A DNA stretch of 64,000 nt, taken from Adineta ricciae (Eukaryota > Rotifera > Eurotatoria > Adinetida > Adinetidae). The notes beneath the pieces were generated by a model, which was not told the origin of the DNA, searched no databases, and worked only from the letters and a program-made list of their open reading frames with translations. Made by a program: the position numbers and the translations under genes. This document shows positions 46,580-57,682 of the stretch, piece after piece (position 1 is the stretch's first letter; each line of letters opens with the position of its first letter). The stretch covers positions 187,597 to 251,596 of the forward strand of contig CAJNOJ010000079.1 of assembly GCA_905250025.1 (NCBI GenBank). Direction: 5' to 3'.

Positions 46580-47072
46580 TTAAACTGTTCTGTAAAGAAA
46601 ATAGAAGTTATTTGTAATAAATTTTACGTTCTTACAGAGCAGTGAAAGAAAAATAAAACATTATTCTCTCTCTTAATCCTTTTGAGCTCAACAATTTCTT
46701 GCGTTCTATATGAACATGAAAAGGAAAAGAAGGTCTCTCTTTTTGGCGTTCAATCAGCTGTTTTGGAATATAATGTGAGTATCGTGATACAAGAAACATG
46801 TGAGAATTTTTTTGAGACATATATGATATTTACCTTTTAAGGAGACGAGAAAACGAAATATATTTCTTTTGCGTTCTGTCATGTCATCTACGAGATGATA
46901 TTGGGTCTGAAAGGGTTAGTGAACACGTGTAATTAAATACGACAGAGCGAAAAAAAAACCATAATTCATTCTGTTTATGATTCAATTGAAATCAGTTGGT
47001 TTATTCAAGAAGTTATGATATAGACTTAAAGAAAAAGAAATCATGTTTATGTATTGATTTAGCTTTTTGACA
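46580..47072. other. Intergenic, convergent 3' side
   Basis: AT-rich spacer downstream of the minus-strand MACPF gene. The 62-codon minus frame at 46632-46820 is unsupported. Confidence 0.4.
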
Positions 47073-48950
47073 TTAAAAAATGAAGTATTTAACCATAGGT
47101 AAGAATAAAATCCATGAAATAAATTCAGATTTAATTGCTAAATTCAAAGATTGATCAATCGTTATTGGAGCCATTTGTAATATCGATATTAATTTTCCAT
47201 TAATTGTATTATTACTAATATTTATCGACGGGGATGTTAATTGATCAATTATATTAAAATATGGTGGTAATGATATTGTTGGTAATAATGTAATATCTTG
47301 TGCTTTTAATTGTAAACATGCATATAAATTACAATCTGTATCGATTAAACCGATAGGATAAGGACTAAACCCAATTGGACATATATCAGAATTATTTGTT
47401 TGACATGAAAATATTCCACCAAATTTAAATATATTTGGTGGATTTACAATTTGTTGTGTAAGACAAACATTAATGCCATTAATTAATGATACAGATGTAA
47501 AACCTGTTTGACATGATTTTTCATTAGTAAGAAAATTAATTTTATTTGATGAATATGAACCACCAAATATATATTGACTTAATCCAGAATTATTTTTTGT
47601 ACAACTATATAAATTTATTGTTCTTGTTGCTATTCCAATTGGAATAGATCTTGTACATGTTGATAACCATAAAAATCCACAACCATAATTTTCAATTTTT
47701 TCAATTGATTGAATTTTAATCGATGAATAAATAAGTGTTTTAGTAAAACTAAATGGACATTGTTCATTATTTGTAAAAAAATTTGTTTTTTTAAAATCAG
47801 TACACATATCATTAAGACGATATGTTGAATCATTATTTGAATTCCATTTTATATCACAAGAAAGAATAAGACCAGCAAATTGTATATTAACAACATTTTG
47901 ATTACATGTTTTATCGTTAATATTAGCAATCCAATTAAACGAATTAGAATTTCTATCCATACAACCAAAAATAGAATTTGTTTCAATATAAGTATTAATT
48001 GCTTTATTTATTTCTTTAAGTGCTTCATTGACATACAATGATTCAATTTCAGTTATTTGTTTTATATCGATAGCCATTGTTAAATTTTCAAATGAACGTT
48101 TAAGTATAACTGGATTATTTTTCACTGTTGATTGCCATTGTGATAATGGCATATTCATAAGATATGCTTCTCCACCATAAGCAATAAGATTTCGATTAAT
48201 AATTTGTTCTTGAAATTTTTTAATATTATTATCTACTAATGTATTTTTTATTGAACTACTAAATGATAAACCAAGTTCTGACAGAAAATTTAATTTCGCT
48301 GCCAATTCTGTTGATAAAATATTTGCATCATTAGTATAAAAATCTTTTGTTCGAATAAAATTATCTTGAATTATTTGTCCACCAATACGTATACGATTTG
48401 TATAATGTGTTCCATAACGAAGTATAAGCATTTGTGCAGCATAACTAGCTTTTATTAATTCACCTGTTTTAATATAATTTGCTATTTGAATTATTTCAGA
48501 TTTAAATCGAGAATCTAAAGAACAACTTGGAAGTAATAAAACATCAGCGAAATCATGACGAATTACATTTCGTAATGTTATCGTATTATCTCTTCCTTGT
48601 TGAGATTTTATATCTTGATATGTTGGAGAAAACGATCCACCAATACCAATACCAGTCTCTGGTAAAGGAATTTCGCCACCAAGATTTATTTCTAATTCAT
48701 ATGTAGTTGTTGAACTATTATATAAATCAATCAATTGTGATTGAATATCAAATTCACTTTGACGTAATGGGATATGTGTGATACATTGTTGCATTATTGT
48801 TGAATTATATGAATTACGAATATCAAAGATAGGTAACATATCAAGAAATCGTAAATGATCCCATCCATAACCAGGATATAAATCAATTTGTAAGATTTCT
48901 GCAGAAATATTAACAATAACAAGTAACAATATTCCATTGATTTTAATCAT
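47073..48950 (-). CDS. MACPF-domain protein, perforin-2/MPEG1-like
   Basis: 625 residues, single exon. The N-terminus is a signal peptide (residues 1-18). Residues ~25-350 match the membrane-attack-complex/perforin fold as found in macrophage-expressed gene 1: GYGWDHLRFLDMLP near the start and the MACPF signature LRYGTHYTNRIRIGGQI at ~177-193. The region ~355-560 is Cys-rich, with repeated GxFSC/CP(I/F)(G/S)F motifs that fit the MPEG1 P2-type domain. The protein ends with a short hydrophobic segment (ISWILFLPMVKYFIF) and no cytosolic tail, unlike vertebrate MPEG1. Relatives form pores in ingested microbes after oligomerising in phagolysosomes; a defence role here is inference. Very AT-rich codon use. 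No lesion seen. Confidence 0.88.
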   Translation of the reverse strand: MIKINGILLLVIVNISAEILQIDLYPGYGWDHLRFLDMLPIFDIRNSYNSTIMQQCITHIPLRQSEFDIQSQLIDLYNSSTTTYELEINLGGEIPLPETGIGIGGSFSPTYQDIKSQQGRDNTITLRNVIRHDFADVLLLPSCSLDSRFKSEIIQIANYIKTGELIKASYAAQMLILRYGTHYTNRIRIGGQIIQDNFIRTKDFYTNDANILSTELAAKLNFLSELGLSFSSSIKNTLVDNNIKKFQEQIINRNLIAYGGEAYLMNMPLSQWQSTVKNNPVILKRSFENLTMAIDIKQITEIESLYVNEALKEINKAINTYIETNSIFGCMDRNSNSFNWIANINDKTCNQNVVNIQFAGLILSCDIKWNSNNDSTYRLNDMCTDFKKTNFFTNNEQCPFSFTKTLIYSSIKIQSIEKIENYGCGFLWLSTCTRSIPIGIATRTINLYSCTKNNSGLSQYIFGGSYSSNKINFLTNEKSCQTGFTSVSLINGINVCLTQQIVNPPNIFKFGGIFSCQTNNSDICPIGFSPYPIGLIDTDCNLYACLQLKAQDITLLPTISLPPYFNIIDQLTSPSINISNNTINGKLISILQMAPITIDQSLNLAIKSEFISWILFLPMVKYFIF

Positions 48951-49697
48951 TTTTAAAAAAATTATGCTATTTTGATCATTATTTATAGCGAAATATTCGA
49001 ATTGATGATGTGTGATTTTTATTGAAAAAGGAAGTCATATAGTAAGCGAGGGTATAATTAACATTGAATTATCACAGCATGTCTTTTATTATTAAATAAT
49101 TCGTATTATTGTCAGTCCTTTACAAAATATCAGACAGATCCAGCAGTGTCAAACTCGAAACTTGAATTCAGCTATCTCTTCAGCTATTCAACTATGTCAA
49201 CTATTCTCGAATCCACTCTTTCAGTAGCCACACACACCTTCAAGAATTATAGAATTAGCGCAGAAACAGAAAATATGCGGATTTTTCGGAACGAGCGCTC
49301 AGACGGTCTTCGCCAATGATATTTTCTATGCCGAATTATGCAACCAACGGAGATCACAATTACCCTCACCCACACCCACTTTTATCTGAACTGACAATTT
49401 GACCATGTTTAATTTCTTAACATCATTTTGTGTAGCAGACTATTTATCATCGCTATAGCAGTGTGTGCGATTTTCTATTGCTACGGACTGTAAATCTTCA
49501 AGTGTTGAGAAGAAACGGAGTCTATTCTTGTGAAACAGAAAACTTATGGCAGACATCAAGTCTATGCGAATATTAAACTTTCAAAGTATTTCAATCATTC
49601 AACTACTCGCCATTTCACACACTCCGACTCTCGGATCATCGAAATGAAATATATATATCATTTCTGGCAAAAATTTGAATATTTATTAATCATAAAT
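48951..49697. other. Intergenic
   Basis: No gene. A short C-rich run, CCCTCACCCACACCCAC, at about 49362-49379 reads on the other strand as a G/T-rich telomere-like string; a similar run lies near 52879-52896. The 81-codon plus frame at 49530-49775 overlaps the 3' end of the next gene and is a shadow. Confidence 0.4.
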
Positions 49698-50775
49698 TCA
49701 TGTTTCTCGTTCCATTACAGTTTGATCAGGATGAATTCGATTCTGTTGCCACCGACTCAGATGAATATCATATAAAACATATTTCGCTTGACGACGAAAA
49801 CGTTTTGATACGCAAATGTATGTAAAAAATGAATTCTAAAAGGATAAAAACAAAAATAGGATTTTCTTTTCCGAAATCGAAATCTTTTACTCCATTGGTA
49901 AAAATATTCAAAGTGAGTGTAGCAGCATTGATTAAATTCCATTGAGCAATAAAAACTGGATCGCGATTTGTATTCAACAATAAAAATCCATTTGTAATTG
50001 AATAAGGTATTTGTGTAAAAGCATAGACACAAATTTCAACGAGAACCATTATTGTTAATTGTTTATCCAATTCATGACGTACCAATGGATTCGTTCGAGT
50101 TGTTAATGTTCGCGTATTTCGATAGGCCATCAATCCAAATATTACTGCAATCAAGGGGAAAAGATTGGTTAGCGTAAGAACATATCCATAAATATGATAT
50201 TGTAGAAAAACAGGATCAACTGATATACAAATGGCAGTATTTATTGGCGATAATTGTCGAAAATATATCACATACAATATACCATGACAAAACCAAATAA
50301 TGGAAACAAGAATTGTAAGACGATGAGCAACTTTAATGTTTGACCATTGTTGCCATCGTTGGCGAGCGCAAGTTGCCAAATATTGATCAATTACGGCTAA
50401 ACATAAGAGTGTAACTGCATTAATAAGACATGATAACGCAACAAGACTTCGAATTTGACAATAAAATACAATAAGAGAAGTCCAATTGATTGTAAATGAC
50501 ATCGAAATTACAACTAATGCCGTGCTAATTATTAATCGAATAAAATTAAATGACGACATGGAAAGAAGATAAAATGCACAAGAATTTTGTCGAAATGTTT
50601 TTAAACTAAGAAAAATAACAATTGTGAGAAGTTCACTCATGAAACTTAAAAAATAAATTGGAATGGCAACATAGCGAGAAAATTGAGATCGAGAATTATA
50701 AAGTGATGAAATATAATCTGCATTCATTTTTAAAATTATGTGAATAAATGAAAAGAATTCAGCTTTTAGGTCCAA
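49698..50775 (-). CDS. Rhodopsin-family GPCR (FMRFamide-receptor-like), two exons
   Basis: Read as complement(join(49698..49835, 49891..50775)), 340 residues. The 55-bp intron (GTAAAAG...CTTTTAG, phase 0) interrupts TM7: ...LTLNIFTNG | NSFFTYICVSKRFRRQAK. Reading through it would replace TM7's end by unrelated residues. TM1 ~35-58, TM3 with LLCLAVIDQYLATC (DQY in place of DRY), TM5 LTLTNLFPLIAVIFGLMAY, a Thr/Arg loop, TM6 LVEICVYAFTQIPYSI. The first Met (50775) is kept, but Met17 (50727, MNADYISS) is an equally good start. Same subfamily as the gene at 2981-4035, with an intron at the same place. Confidence 0.88.
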
Positions 50776-51614
50776 CTCTTATAGGAAAAGATTGCTCAAG
50801 GATAATTTCTCATTTTTGATGAGTGAACAGGAAATTAACGTTGCGTTTTTTTCTTTTGAACTCAACATAAATGTTTTCGATATGTTATTTTGAAAGAGAA
50901 ATCTTGAAAATTAATAAGATTACTGGTTAATTAAAAAAACCATCCTTTGTCACATTCGATTGTATCTTCGCGGATGTCTAATCTAAAACGAGTAGTGGAA
51001 TAATAAGAAGGTATTCTGGGGTTGTTAAATATAAGCAGATTTATCACACTGGCTGAATCATTTCATAGTTTCTCGGCTTGTTTGTCATTCAACACAAGAT
51101 GTACTTACTCACGAGACACAATACATTTCTAGTTATTACGAAATGTTGATCAAGACTTCTAACCTTCGTAGTTAGAGTTATTTACGTGTTACTGACACAT
51201 TCAAAAAACAAACATTTTTATTTTCTAAATATTACTGAAAAATATAGCTGAAGGCAAGACAAAAAGCCAGATATATCTGTGTATGTGTGATGAACAGCAT
51301 ATCTATTACCGAACACACCAAGCAAAGAGAATATAAGCAGATTAGTTTGGATTTCAGAAAGAAGTCACGTCCTTGATTTATTTTACAGATATCACAAATA
51401 GGAATGACATTAGTGTTGTCAAGGTAACTTATTAATAAGATGAAAATTAAGAAAAGAATGGATAAATGAAAAGCTAGCTACGTCAAAATAAAGATCATGA
51501 AATTTGTTTTCTTGATCATCTCTATAACTGACATGACGTTTCTTAAAATGATAATCAAATAGTTGAAAACGAAATATTCGTCAATAGCTCACTTTAAGCC
51601 AGATTGTATTCATC
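50776..51614. other. Intergenic
   Basis: AT-rich promoter-side DNA of the GPCR on the minus strand. I see no further gene, repeat or RNA in it. Confidence 0.45.
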
Positions 51615-51805
51615 GGTGTGAAGCTAGCACTAAAAAACGATATGTTAGGTTAAAACTTTTTTACTAAATATGTCCCGCGAATAAAAGTATCATCATTCGA
51701 TGCAGAATTAAATTCTGAGTCGAATGGTGTAGTTTTCATGGACGGAACATATTTAGTAAAAAAGGTTTTAGCAAACATATCATTTGTTCGTGCTAGCTTC
51801 ACGCC
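51615..51805. repeat. Foldback/MITE-like palindrome, 191 bp
   Basis: Outer arms (51615-~51690 and ~51735-51805) are inverted copies: GGTGTGAAGCTAGCAC at the left end against GTGCTAGCTTCACGCC at the right, and AAAACTTTTTTACTAAATAT against ATATTTAGTAAAAAAGGTTT. The centre is itself a near-palindrome (CATTCGATGCAGAATT / AATTCTGAGTCGAATG), so the whole element can fold on itself. The 61-codon minus frame inside is a by-product. Confidence 0.85.
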
Positions 51806-52035
51806 AATGATAGGATTAGATACATTGAAATGCATCGAAACAAGACCATATTTTCAATTATCAACGATGGCTATACATTGAGAAGAATCAAAAGTGTAAT
51901 TTCATTCAAAAAAAGAAGTTTTCTTATTCCATTTGAATTTAGATTATGAAGATGAGAACCAGAATAGAATATTTTTTCTTTATCCTTTTAAGGTAACTCA
52001 TATCTTGTCTCGTTTTTCGACTTCTTTAAAACTAA

Positions 52036-52512
52036 ATGTATTTTATTTTAGTTGTACAGGTTTATTTATTATCTCAACCTATACCATGTGAATCATTACA
52101 AAAATGTTCTGATTCAAATTATATTTGTATTCGTCACTATCGATGTAATGAGCATTCGATTTGTTACCCGAGGTCAATGAAAAATGAAGTCATTTGCCTT
52201 TCAATGCTAACTCATAAGTTTAGGAATAATATGGAAGAAATGGAAACAAGAGGGAAAACGGTTGCTGGAGAAAATGAATGAGGACGTCAAGTTAATTAAA
52301 TTGGTCCTATTTTTATCTTTGTTAATGGTGAACAATCGATTTATGTTACAGATATTTCGAGTCATCGTGTACTGAATCGAAAAAAAATATGCAAAAAAGA
52401 TGTGATTGTAGCTAGAAAAAAATGGTAAAGGAAAAATCTTAATCAGTTGGATGATCCTTTTGGATTATTTGTCGATTATGATAGACAGATCTTTATGCTA
52501 ATGATTGGATAA
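52036..52512 (+). pseudogene. NHL-repeat protein remnant
   Basis: One frame, three internal stops. It begins with a hydrophobic leader and a Cys-rich segment (KCSDSNYICIRHYRCNEHS). Then ETRGKTVAGENE, TGA (52279-52281), GRQVN, TAA, GPIFIFVNGEQSIYVTD, SHRVLNRKK, KKDVIVARKKW, TAA, NLNQLDDPFGLFVDYDRQIF. These match successive NHL propeller blades, in which (T/I)VAGGNG...NQL and IYV(A/T)D...NHRV are the hallmarks. Conserved Gly and Trp positions have been lost as well. Non-functional. Confidence 0.72.
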
Positions 52513-53168
52513 ATCACCAAATCCAAAATTTTGATTTAATTTTATGATGAAAGCTAGCCCAGGAATCTGGTGAGAAACAAGAGATATCTATGTCGAACGT
52601 CTTATATGTTGCAAAGCTACAACAGATAGAAAAACCAGTATAATTCAAATTTTTACGCTTACGGTCCTTATCTTTCTCGCTGTGCATCGCACAAAACGGT
52701 ACTTTCAGTTATATCTCTGAATGTAAAAGAGTTGCTGCAGCGAATTCCTGCATCAGCAATTATTAAAAATTTTCTCTTTCACTGGAATTCATTCTTCGCT
52801 CTACCCGTTCACTCATTGACCTCATTCTCACTCTCCCGTCATTTCGTATGTTAGATCCATCGTATTCGCCTAATTCGTCACCCACACCCTCACCCTTACT
52901 TAATGACTAATTTTATGCTAAACTATACTTAAGAGTAAGAATATCGATAAGGATATAAGTACACCTGTTAACTCATACCTGCACCATCGCCTCTTATAGA
53001 AGATGCTCGGATAAATGTCTCGTGTTCTACTCTTAGAAGGGAAGAAAGAAAAAAGTGAGTGAAGGGATTTCTTTCTTCCAAGTAAATAAAAGAACGGAGA
53101 AGGTAGTGCGCGCATATAAATATCAATAAATAGCACATGGTTTCGAACAAAAATATAATCCATAAGCT
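52513..53168. other. Intergenic
   Basis: No gene. Contains the run CACCCACACCCTCACCC near 52880. Minus frames at 52918-53240 (Phe/Ser/Arg-rich) overlap the next gene's 5' end and show no domain. Confidence 0.4.
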
Positions 53169-54927
53169 ATGGCTTCCTCTGATACTCAGTTGACGACGGG
53201 CGTGAATGAAGTGTACGATGAAAGATTTGAAGAAATCCACAATTCAGTTGAGAACACCATCGAATTATTTGATAATGGCAGAGGATGTAGATCGGTGAAA
53301 AGAGGGACATTTGGATGTGTTCTTGGGCATCATTCATATTCATCCGGTATTCATCGTATTCGACTCAGATCAGACTATGGCATCACATTCTTCGGTATTC
53401 ATTCACGGAGTAAACCACTGATACCGGACGACATGGTATATGGAAATTATGAATCGAACCCTTCTATATATGGTTGGGGTGCAAACGGCTACGGCATTTC
53501 GAACGGAATGTTTGCTCAGCGTACTTTTACAAATAAAAGCGCAGGCGTCATTTGTTTTGTGTTGATGCTGAACTGTGACGAACACAAATTAAACATCATC
53601 AACGAAAATACAAATGAACGAGGTGAATTGAATGTTGACACTAATCACACTCCGTTCCCATGGTGTTTATTCGTTCAAATTTCCAGAATGGGAGGTTGTG
53701 TTTCATTGGTTCATCCACCTTCTTTAACTTTCAAACTATTCCTACCGAGTGCAATGCCGATGGCACCATCAACCATAAAAACTTTGGGTATGCTAAGTTC
53801 CATCATGCGACGCGATTGTCTTATTTGTCATTGTAGAGCATCCGATCATTGACAGTGAGACTACTGATCCTCAGTTAACGTCAGCATTGGAACGTAAGTG
53901 AGATATTTCTCAGCAGTAATATTGATCTTTCTATGAAATTTATTTCTTTTCATGCTGTGCAGTATGGCGTCAGGAAGCGTACCGAATGATCGATCACTAT
54001 TGTGAGAAAAAAAGAGAAGAATTTATTGAATTACGTCACGAACAGCAGACAGCAGTGAAACCTACCACGATGCAATCGATATTTTCCCCGCTAACAATTG
54101 ACAATGACAAGATTTATTTTCGGTCGAATCGATCAGCGTCGAAAAATATCCTACCTTTTCAAAAAATCGGTACAGAAGCTCTGCTAGAACAGAATCACGG
54201 TTGCATAGCGGCAAACGAACAACATTTTCTAATCATCCAAGCTGATATTCTATTTTTATACAAACACTCATGGCCACCGATCCGTGGTCTTCCATGGACA
54301 TATGGCGAAATATATGATATGTTTTGGTGTTCTGCTCTTGATCAATTTATTCTGATCAGCGAACAGCACCTCCTAGTTTTCGATGCCAAAACAGCCCAAC
54401 TTAGTCCATTACCGCTGCCTGACAATCCAGAAACAATAAATTTCTATGGTGGTACATGCATAGGAAATGTTCTATATTTGTTTACGTGGGGTTGGGGATC
54501 GTCTATACGTGTATATGAGATTCGACCTATGCTTGAACTGAAAAGAGTATATCAATCTCCTTTTCCCTGCACAACCGACGAACTGATTATGCATTGTACA
54601 TCGAATTATCAAGTATTGGCTATGGTTATTAAAAACTGTCAAGATGAAATCTATCTGAATCTGTATTCCCCAACGAACATGGAACGATTCTGGTCTCTAA
54701 AATTAGACTTGGTACCTGGTCATCGAAATATTCGATGTTGTTCAGTGAACGACAATGATTGGATGGTTATTTCTCCTGATTCATCATCACTAATTCATAT
54801 TTCTGCCGAAGGAGAGCTAGTGAACAAGATTACATATGATCCTGTGCCTTGGTACGGAATTTCGCTGAAGAACAATGATATTCTGATTTTATCAGACAAT
54901 ACTATGACAACATACCGACTATACTAA
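53169..54927 (+). CDS. SPRY-type domain protein with C-terminal propeller-like region, three exons
   Basis: Read as join(53169..53787, 53837..53893, 53963..54927), 546 residues; introns of 49 and 69 bp, both phase 1, GT-AG. Residues ~25-200 resemble a SPRY/B30.2 fold (GTFGCVLGHHSYSSGIHRIR, YGITFFGIHSRSKP, NPSIYGWGANGYG, CDEHKLNIINE, PFPWCLFVQIS). A short linker (EHPIIDSETTDPQLTSALE) is followed by a helical piece (WRQEAYRMIDHYCEKKREEF) and then ~290 residues of beta-rich, WD/propeller-like sequence (CIAANEQHFLIIQADILFLY, MFWCSALDQFILISEQHLLV, WMVISPDSSSLIHISAEGEL). No enzyme motif. SPRY modules bind peptides and often serve E3 ligases or innate sensors; role here unknown. Confidence 0.78.
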
Positions 54928-55326
54928 CACTGTTTGATGCCTAACATTGTTTCGATCAATTCGAAATAATGCAAGACAAATAAATAAGAAGACATGATAT
55001 GAGAGAAACACGCACACTGTAGAATCCCTCGAAAAAAAACTACTGTGGGAAATGTCTAGAATAGGTATTGGATACAACGGATCCTAGTGTTTAATTCTGC
55101 GTCTTTTGTGACTAGAAACGTTTTTGTTGCTCAATGTATATGTATTAACATGGCTCATCTTGTCATTGGCATTTATTGTTAACATCAACGATTGCTGTTC
55201 TTTATCAGGTGATAATTTTGACTATGATGTTGTTTTCTTGTTCGTGAGCGATCCGATTCATTTGTTTCATCTGATTGGATGTGTAATGATTCGTAACTTG
55301 GATTACAGAAGATAATATTTTCAATG
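54928..55326. other. Intergenic
   Basis: AATAAATAA near 54981 can serve the SPRY gene. A 63-codon plus frame (55124-55315) begins hydrophobic (YVLTWLILSLAFIVNINDCC) but has no continuation that I can support. Confidence 0.4.
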
Positions 55327-55767
55327 CTATTGTCTGATTGTATCTGTAGAATTGACTGGTAATGGTTCGATTGATTGTTCTACTTGGCTATTATCAATAG
55401 CAGGTAATGATGGCGAGTAGTTCGGCTGTTTGTGATCTTTCTCCATATGTAGATAAGATGCATACGTGATGAATTCACTATCTGAATCACAATGCTGTAA
55501 AAGTATTTGATCCAAATGAAATCGTACCATATTTTTAGCAAACTCATCCGAGATAACTACAGTCAATATGAGACATGAGTAAAACATTCCAAAACAGTCC
55601 GTTTATCAACCGGAAGTGAGAAAAGCTATATGAAAATCTATAGCATGAGTATATGACTGTTTATTCATGGTTTAGAGAACGACATACTGAAAATAGGCGT
55701 AGAGTATGTCAGTACAGCATAAATTCAGGTATTCAGTTTGTTGTGATCGACTTGTATATCCGGCTGA

Positions 55768-56324
55768 CTACGAACCGGCGTCGGTTTCTTTTACTGTCAT
55801 TTTCGATGGTATCTCTTCGTAATTATGGTGTCTTGAATTTTCATTATGACTCTTATAATTAATCACCAGTGTTAATATATCACTCAACAAAATTTGACCA
55901 CGAAAAGACCAATCATCAAGTTCTAAACAATGGAATGAATTCCACTCACGAATATCAAAAGTATTTTTAAACAGAATAGAATAAATGAGACTGAGCTTGT
56001 GCCCAGTACTGATTGAAATGTGAAAACATATGTCAAGTAGAAAATCAAAACGAAAGCTAGCACACATGCACTCATTGCATATGTAATAAAATTGAAATCT
56101 TTCCATCCTGGATACACCTTCTTGACACGTTTTTCGATACGTAAACAATATCTTGAATACCAGCCAGAATTGTTAGTAGCGGGGGCGGCAGGATTTGTTG
56201 AATGTGATTCAGGATATGGTGTCGATGATTTGTCTGCGACTTTTGACTTTGCCTTACAATGTGTTGAACAACATGAATCACAAAGAAAGCGAACGGTCAA
56301 TTCTGCACCGATACAGGATAACAC
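55768..56324 (-). CDS. Uncharacterised membrane protein fragment(s), exon structure unresolved
   Basis: Two overlapping minus frames look coding. One (56324-55923) has Cys-rich start RFLCDSCCSTHCKAK, a Pro/Ser linker, the basic stretch RIEKRVKKVYPGW and a strong helix (YAMSACVLAFVLIFYLTYVF). The other (to 55768) ends with LDDWSFRGQILLSDILTLVI and a charged tail. They may be joined by splicing, but the only good GTGAGT/TTGTTTAG pair would give a 27-bp intron, unusually short here. The first frame is also open upstream past a TTG, so the true start is not seen. A further charged minus frame (55587-55327) may be a downstream exon. No family recognised. Confidence 0.35.
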
Positions 56325-57682
56325 AAGAAAATAGGGTGTAATTTTCAGTACTCCATATATGGTCTTTCAAAAAACGAATTCCTAAATGAATCGTTTAAAA
56401 ACAGGTAAATAATCCATACAGGAACTTCGACAGATTAAAACATATTCAGTATTGGCATATATATAAACAGGAAGAATCTCGAATGAGACGATTCAATTGT
56501 TGCAATGAAGCAAAAAAGGACCTATGAAAACGAGGAATTAACGCACGCTGATGTACGTAGGAGTGAAAGTATACTTTTCGTCTATAGTTCAGTTATATCG
56601 ATGGCGTAACATTCCAGAGCAGCTGTTTCACGTCGCTTGACTATAGCGAACGGTTCGATGGGCGGTGGACAATCTCCTAAACTGATCTAATGGCATTCGA
56701 TCAAATGAACGAATGCAACTGGGTTTACCTCTGTAGCTATTGAAAACAAATCATATGCAAAAACAAATACGGAGGAAATCACGATATCTCAGATTGATTT
56801 TTCCTCTTACTTTGCTATTCCACTAACAAGCTTTTGAATTTCAGAATCAAGTTTTGCTGGATTGATTCTATGGACATGAAGTAACAGAGTATGCAAAATT
56901 ATTGGAATGATATGTAGACTTACACTGATGAAACACGTGAAAACCTAACACTACAGCTGTTTTCTTCTATCACTTTGTGTGTTGTTTGCCACGCTAGATG
57001 ATCTCCGAGCACATCTATTCATATACAAAGAAATGCTGCTGCCATTCTGCAATAGCTCAGTCATGTTGATGTCGATATGTCAAAATATTTGCTTGTCTTA
57101 TCTTGCAGATAAGCTTTTTAAAGATTTAAATTTAACGAAGGACGTCTTTCATAATTCTGACCATATTTTATTGGCATTTTATCTCAGCAAATCAAAACTT
57201 AAAAAGAAAATTTCCTTTTTGATCCCTTACGCAATTCCGTATTCACTAATTTCTATCCCTGCTAAGGAGTTTCCCATCAAAAATGAAATTTAAGTATTTG
57301 CAAAAAACTCGTGCTTTCAAAGTACGAAAAAGGGCGGCAAAAAGTAAGGATTTGGTCGACTGTGTTTTTTAAAGTAATGATACCAGTCATTATTTTTCAC
57401 TCAGGATGAACGATTGATCATCTTCGATACGCTGCGAAGTGTCGAAGCGCGACACAATCTTCCAGACTACTCACATAATATTCCTTAATACTGTGGACTA
57501 AAATGTTTAAAAAGCCGGATTTGGTAGGATGCAAAACGAACAAGATGTCATCAAAATATAGAGGACGGCATTCTTTACAATTCACTTGATACGACAATAT
57601 AGGTAAAGTTATTGCCAATAATTTGATTCTGAATATATTAACGAACACCTCACATCCAGAATTTAACAATAAAAACAAAACG
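56325..57682. other. Intergenic
   Basis: No supported gene. A plus frame 56979-57293 and a minus frame 57418-57678 (with PLYFDDILFVLHPTKSG, superficially like a reverse-transcriptase YxDD box) are considered and not called. Confidence 0.35.

Noticed and set aside
56979-57293. 104-codon plus-strand frame
   Set aside because: Begins at a non-ATG codon, has no recognisable domain and no supporting context.
57418-57678. Minus-strand frame with YFDDIL resembling a reverse-transcriptase YxDD box
   Set aside because: Only one motif of a large fold, no neighbouring RT blocks or endonuclease; chance similarity is more likely.
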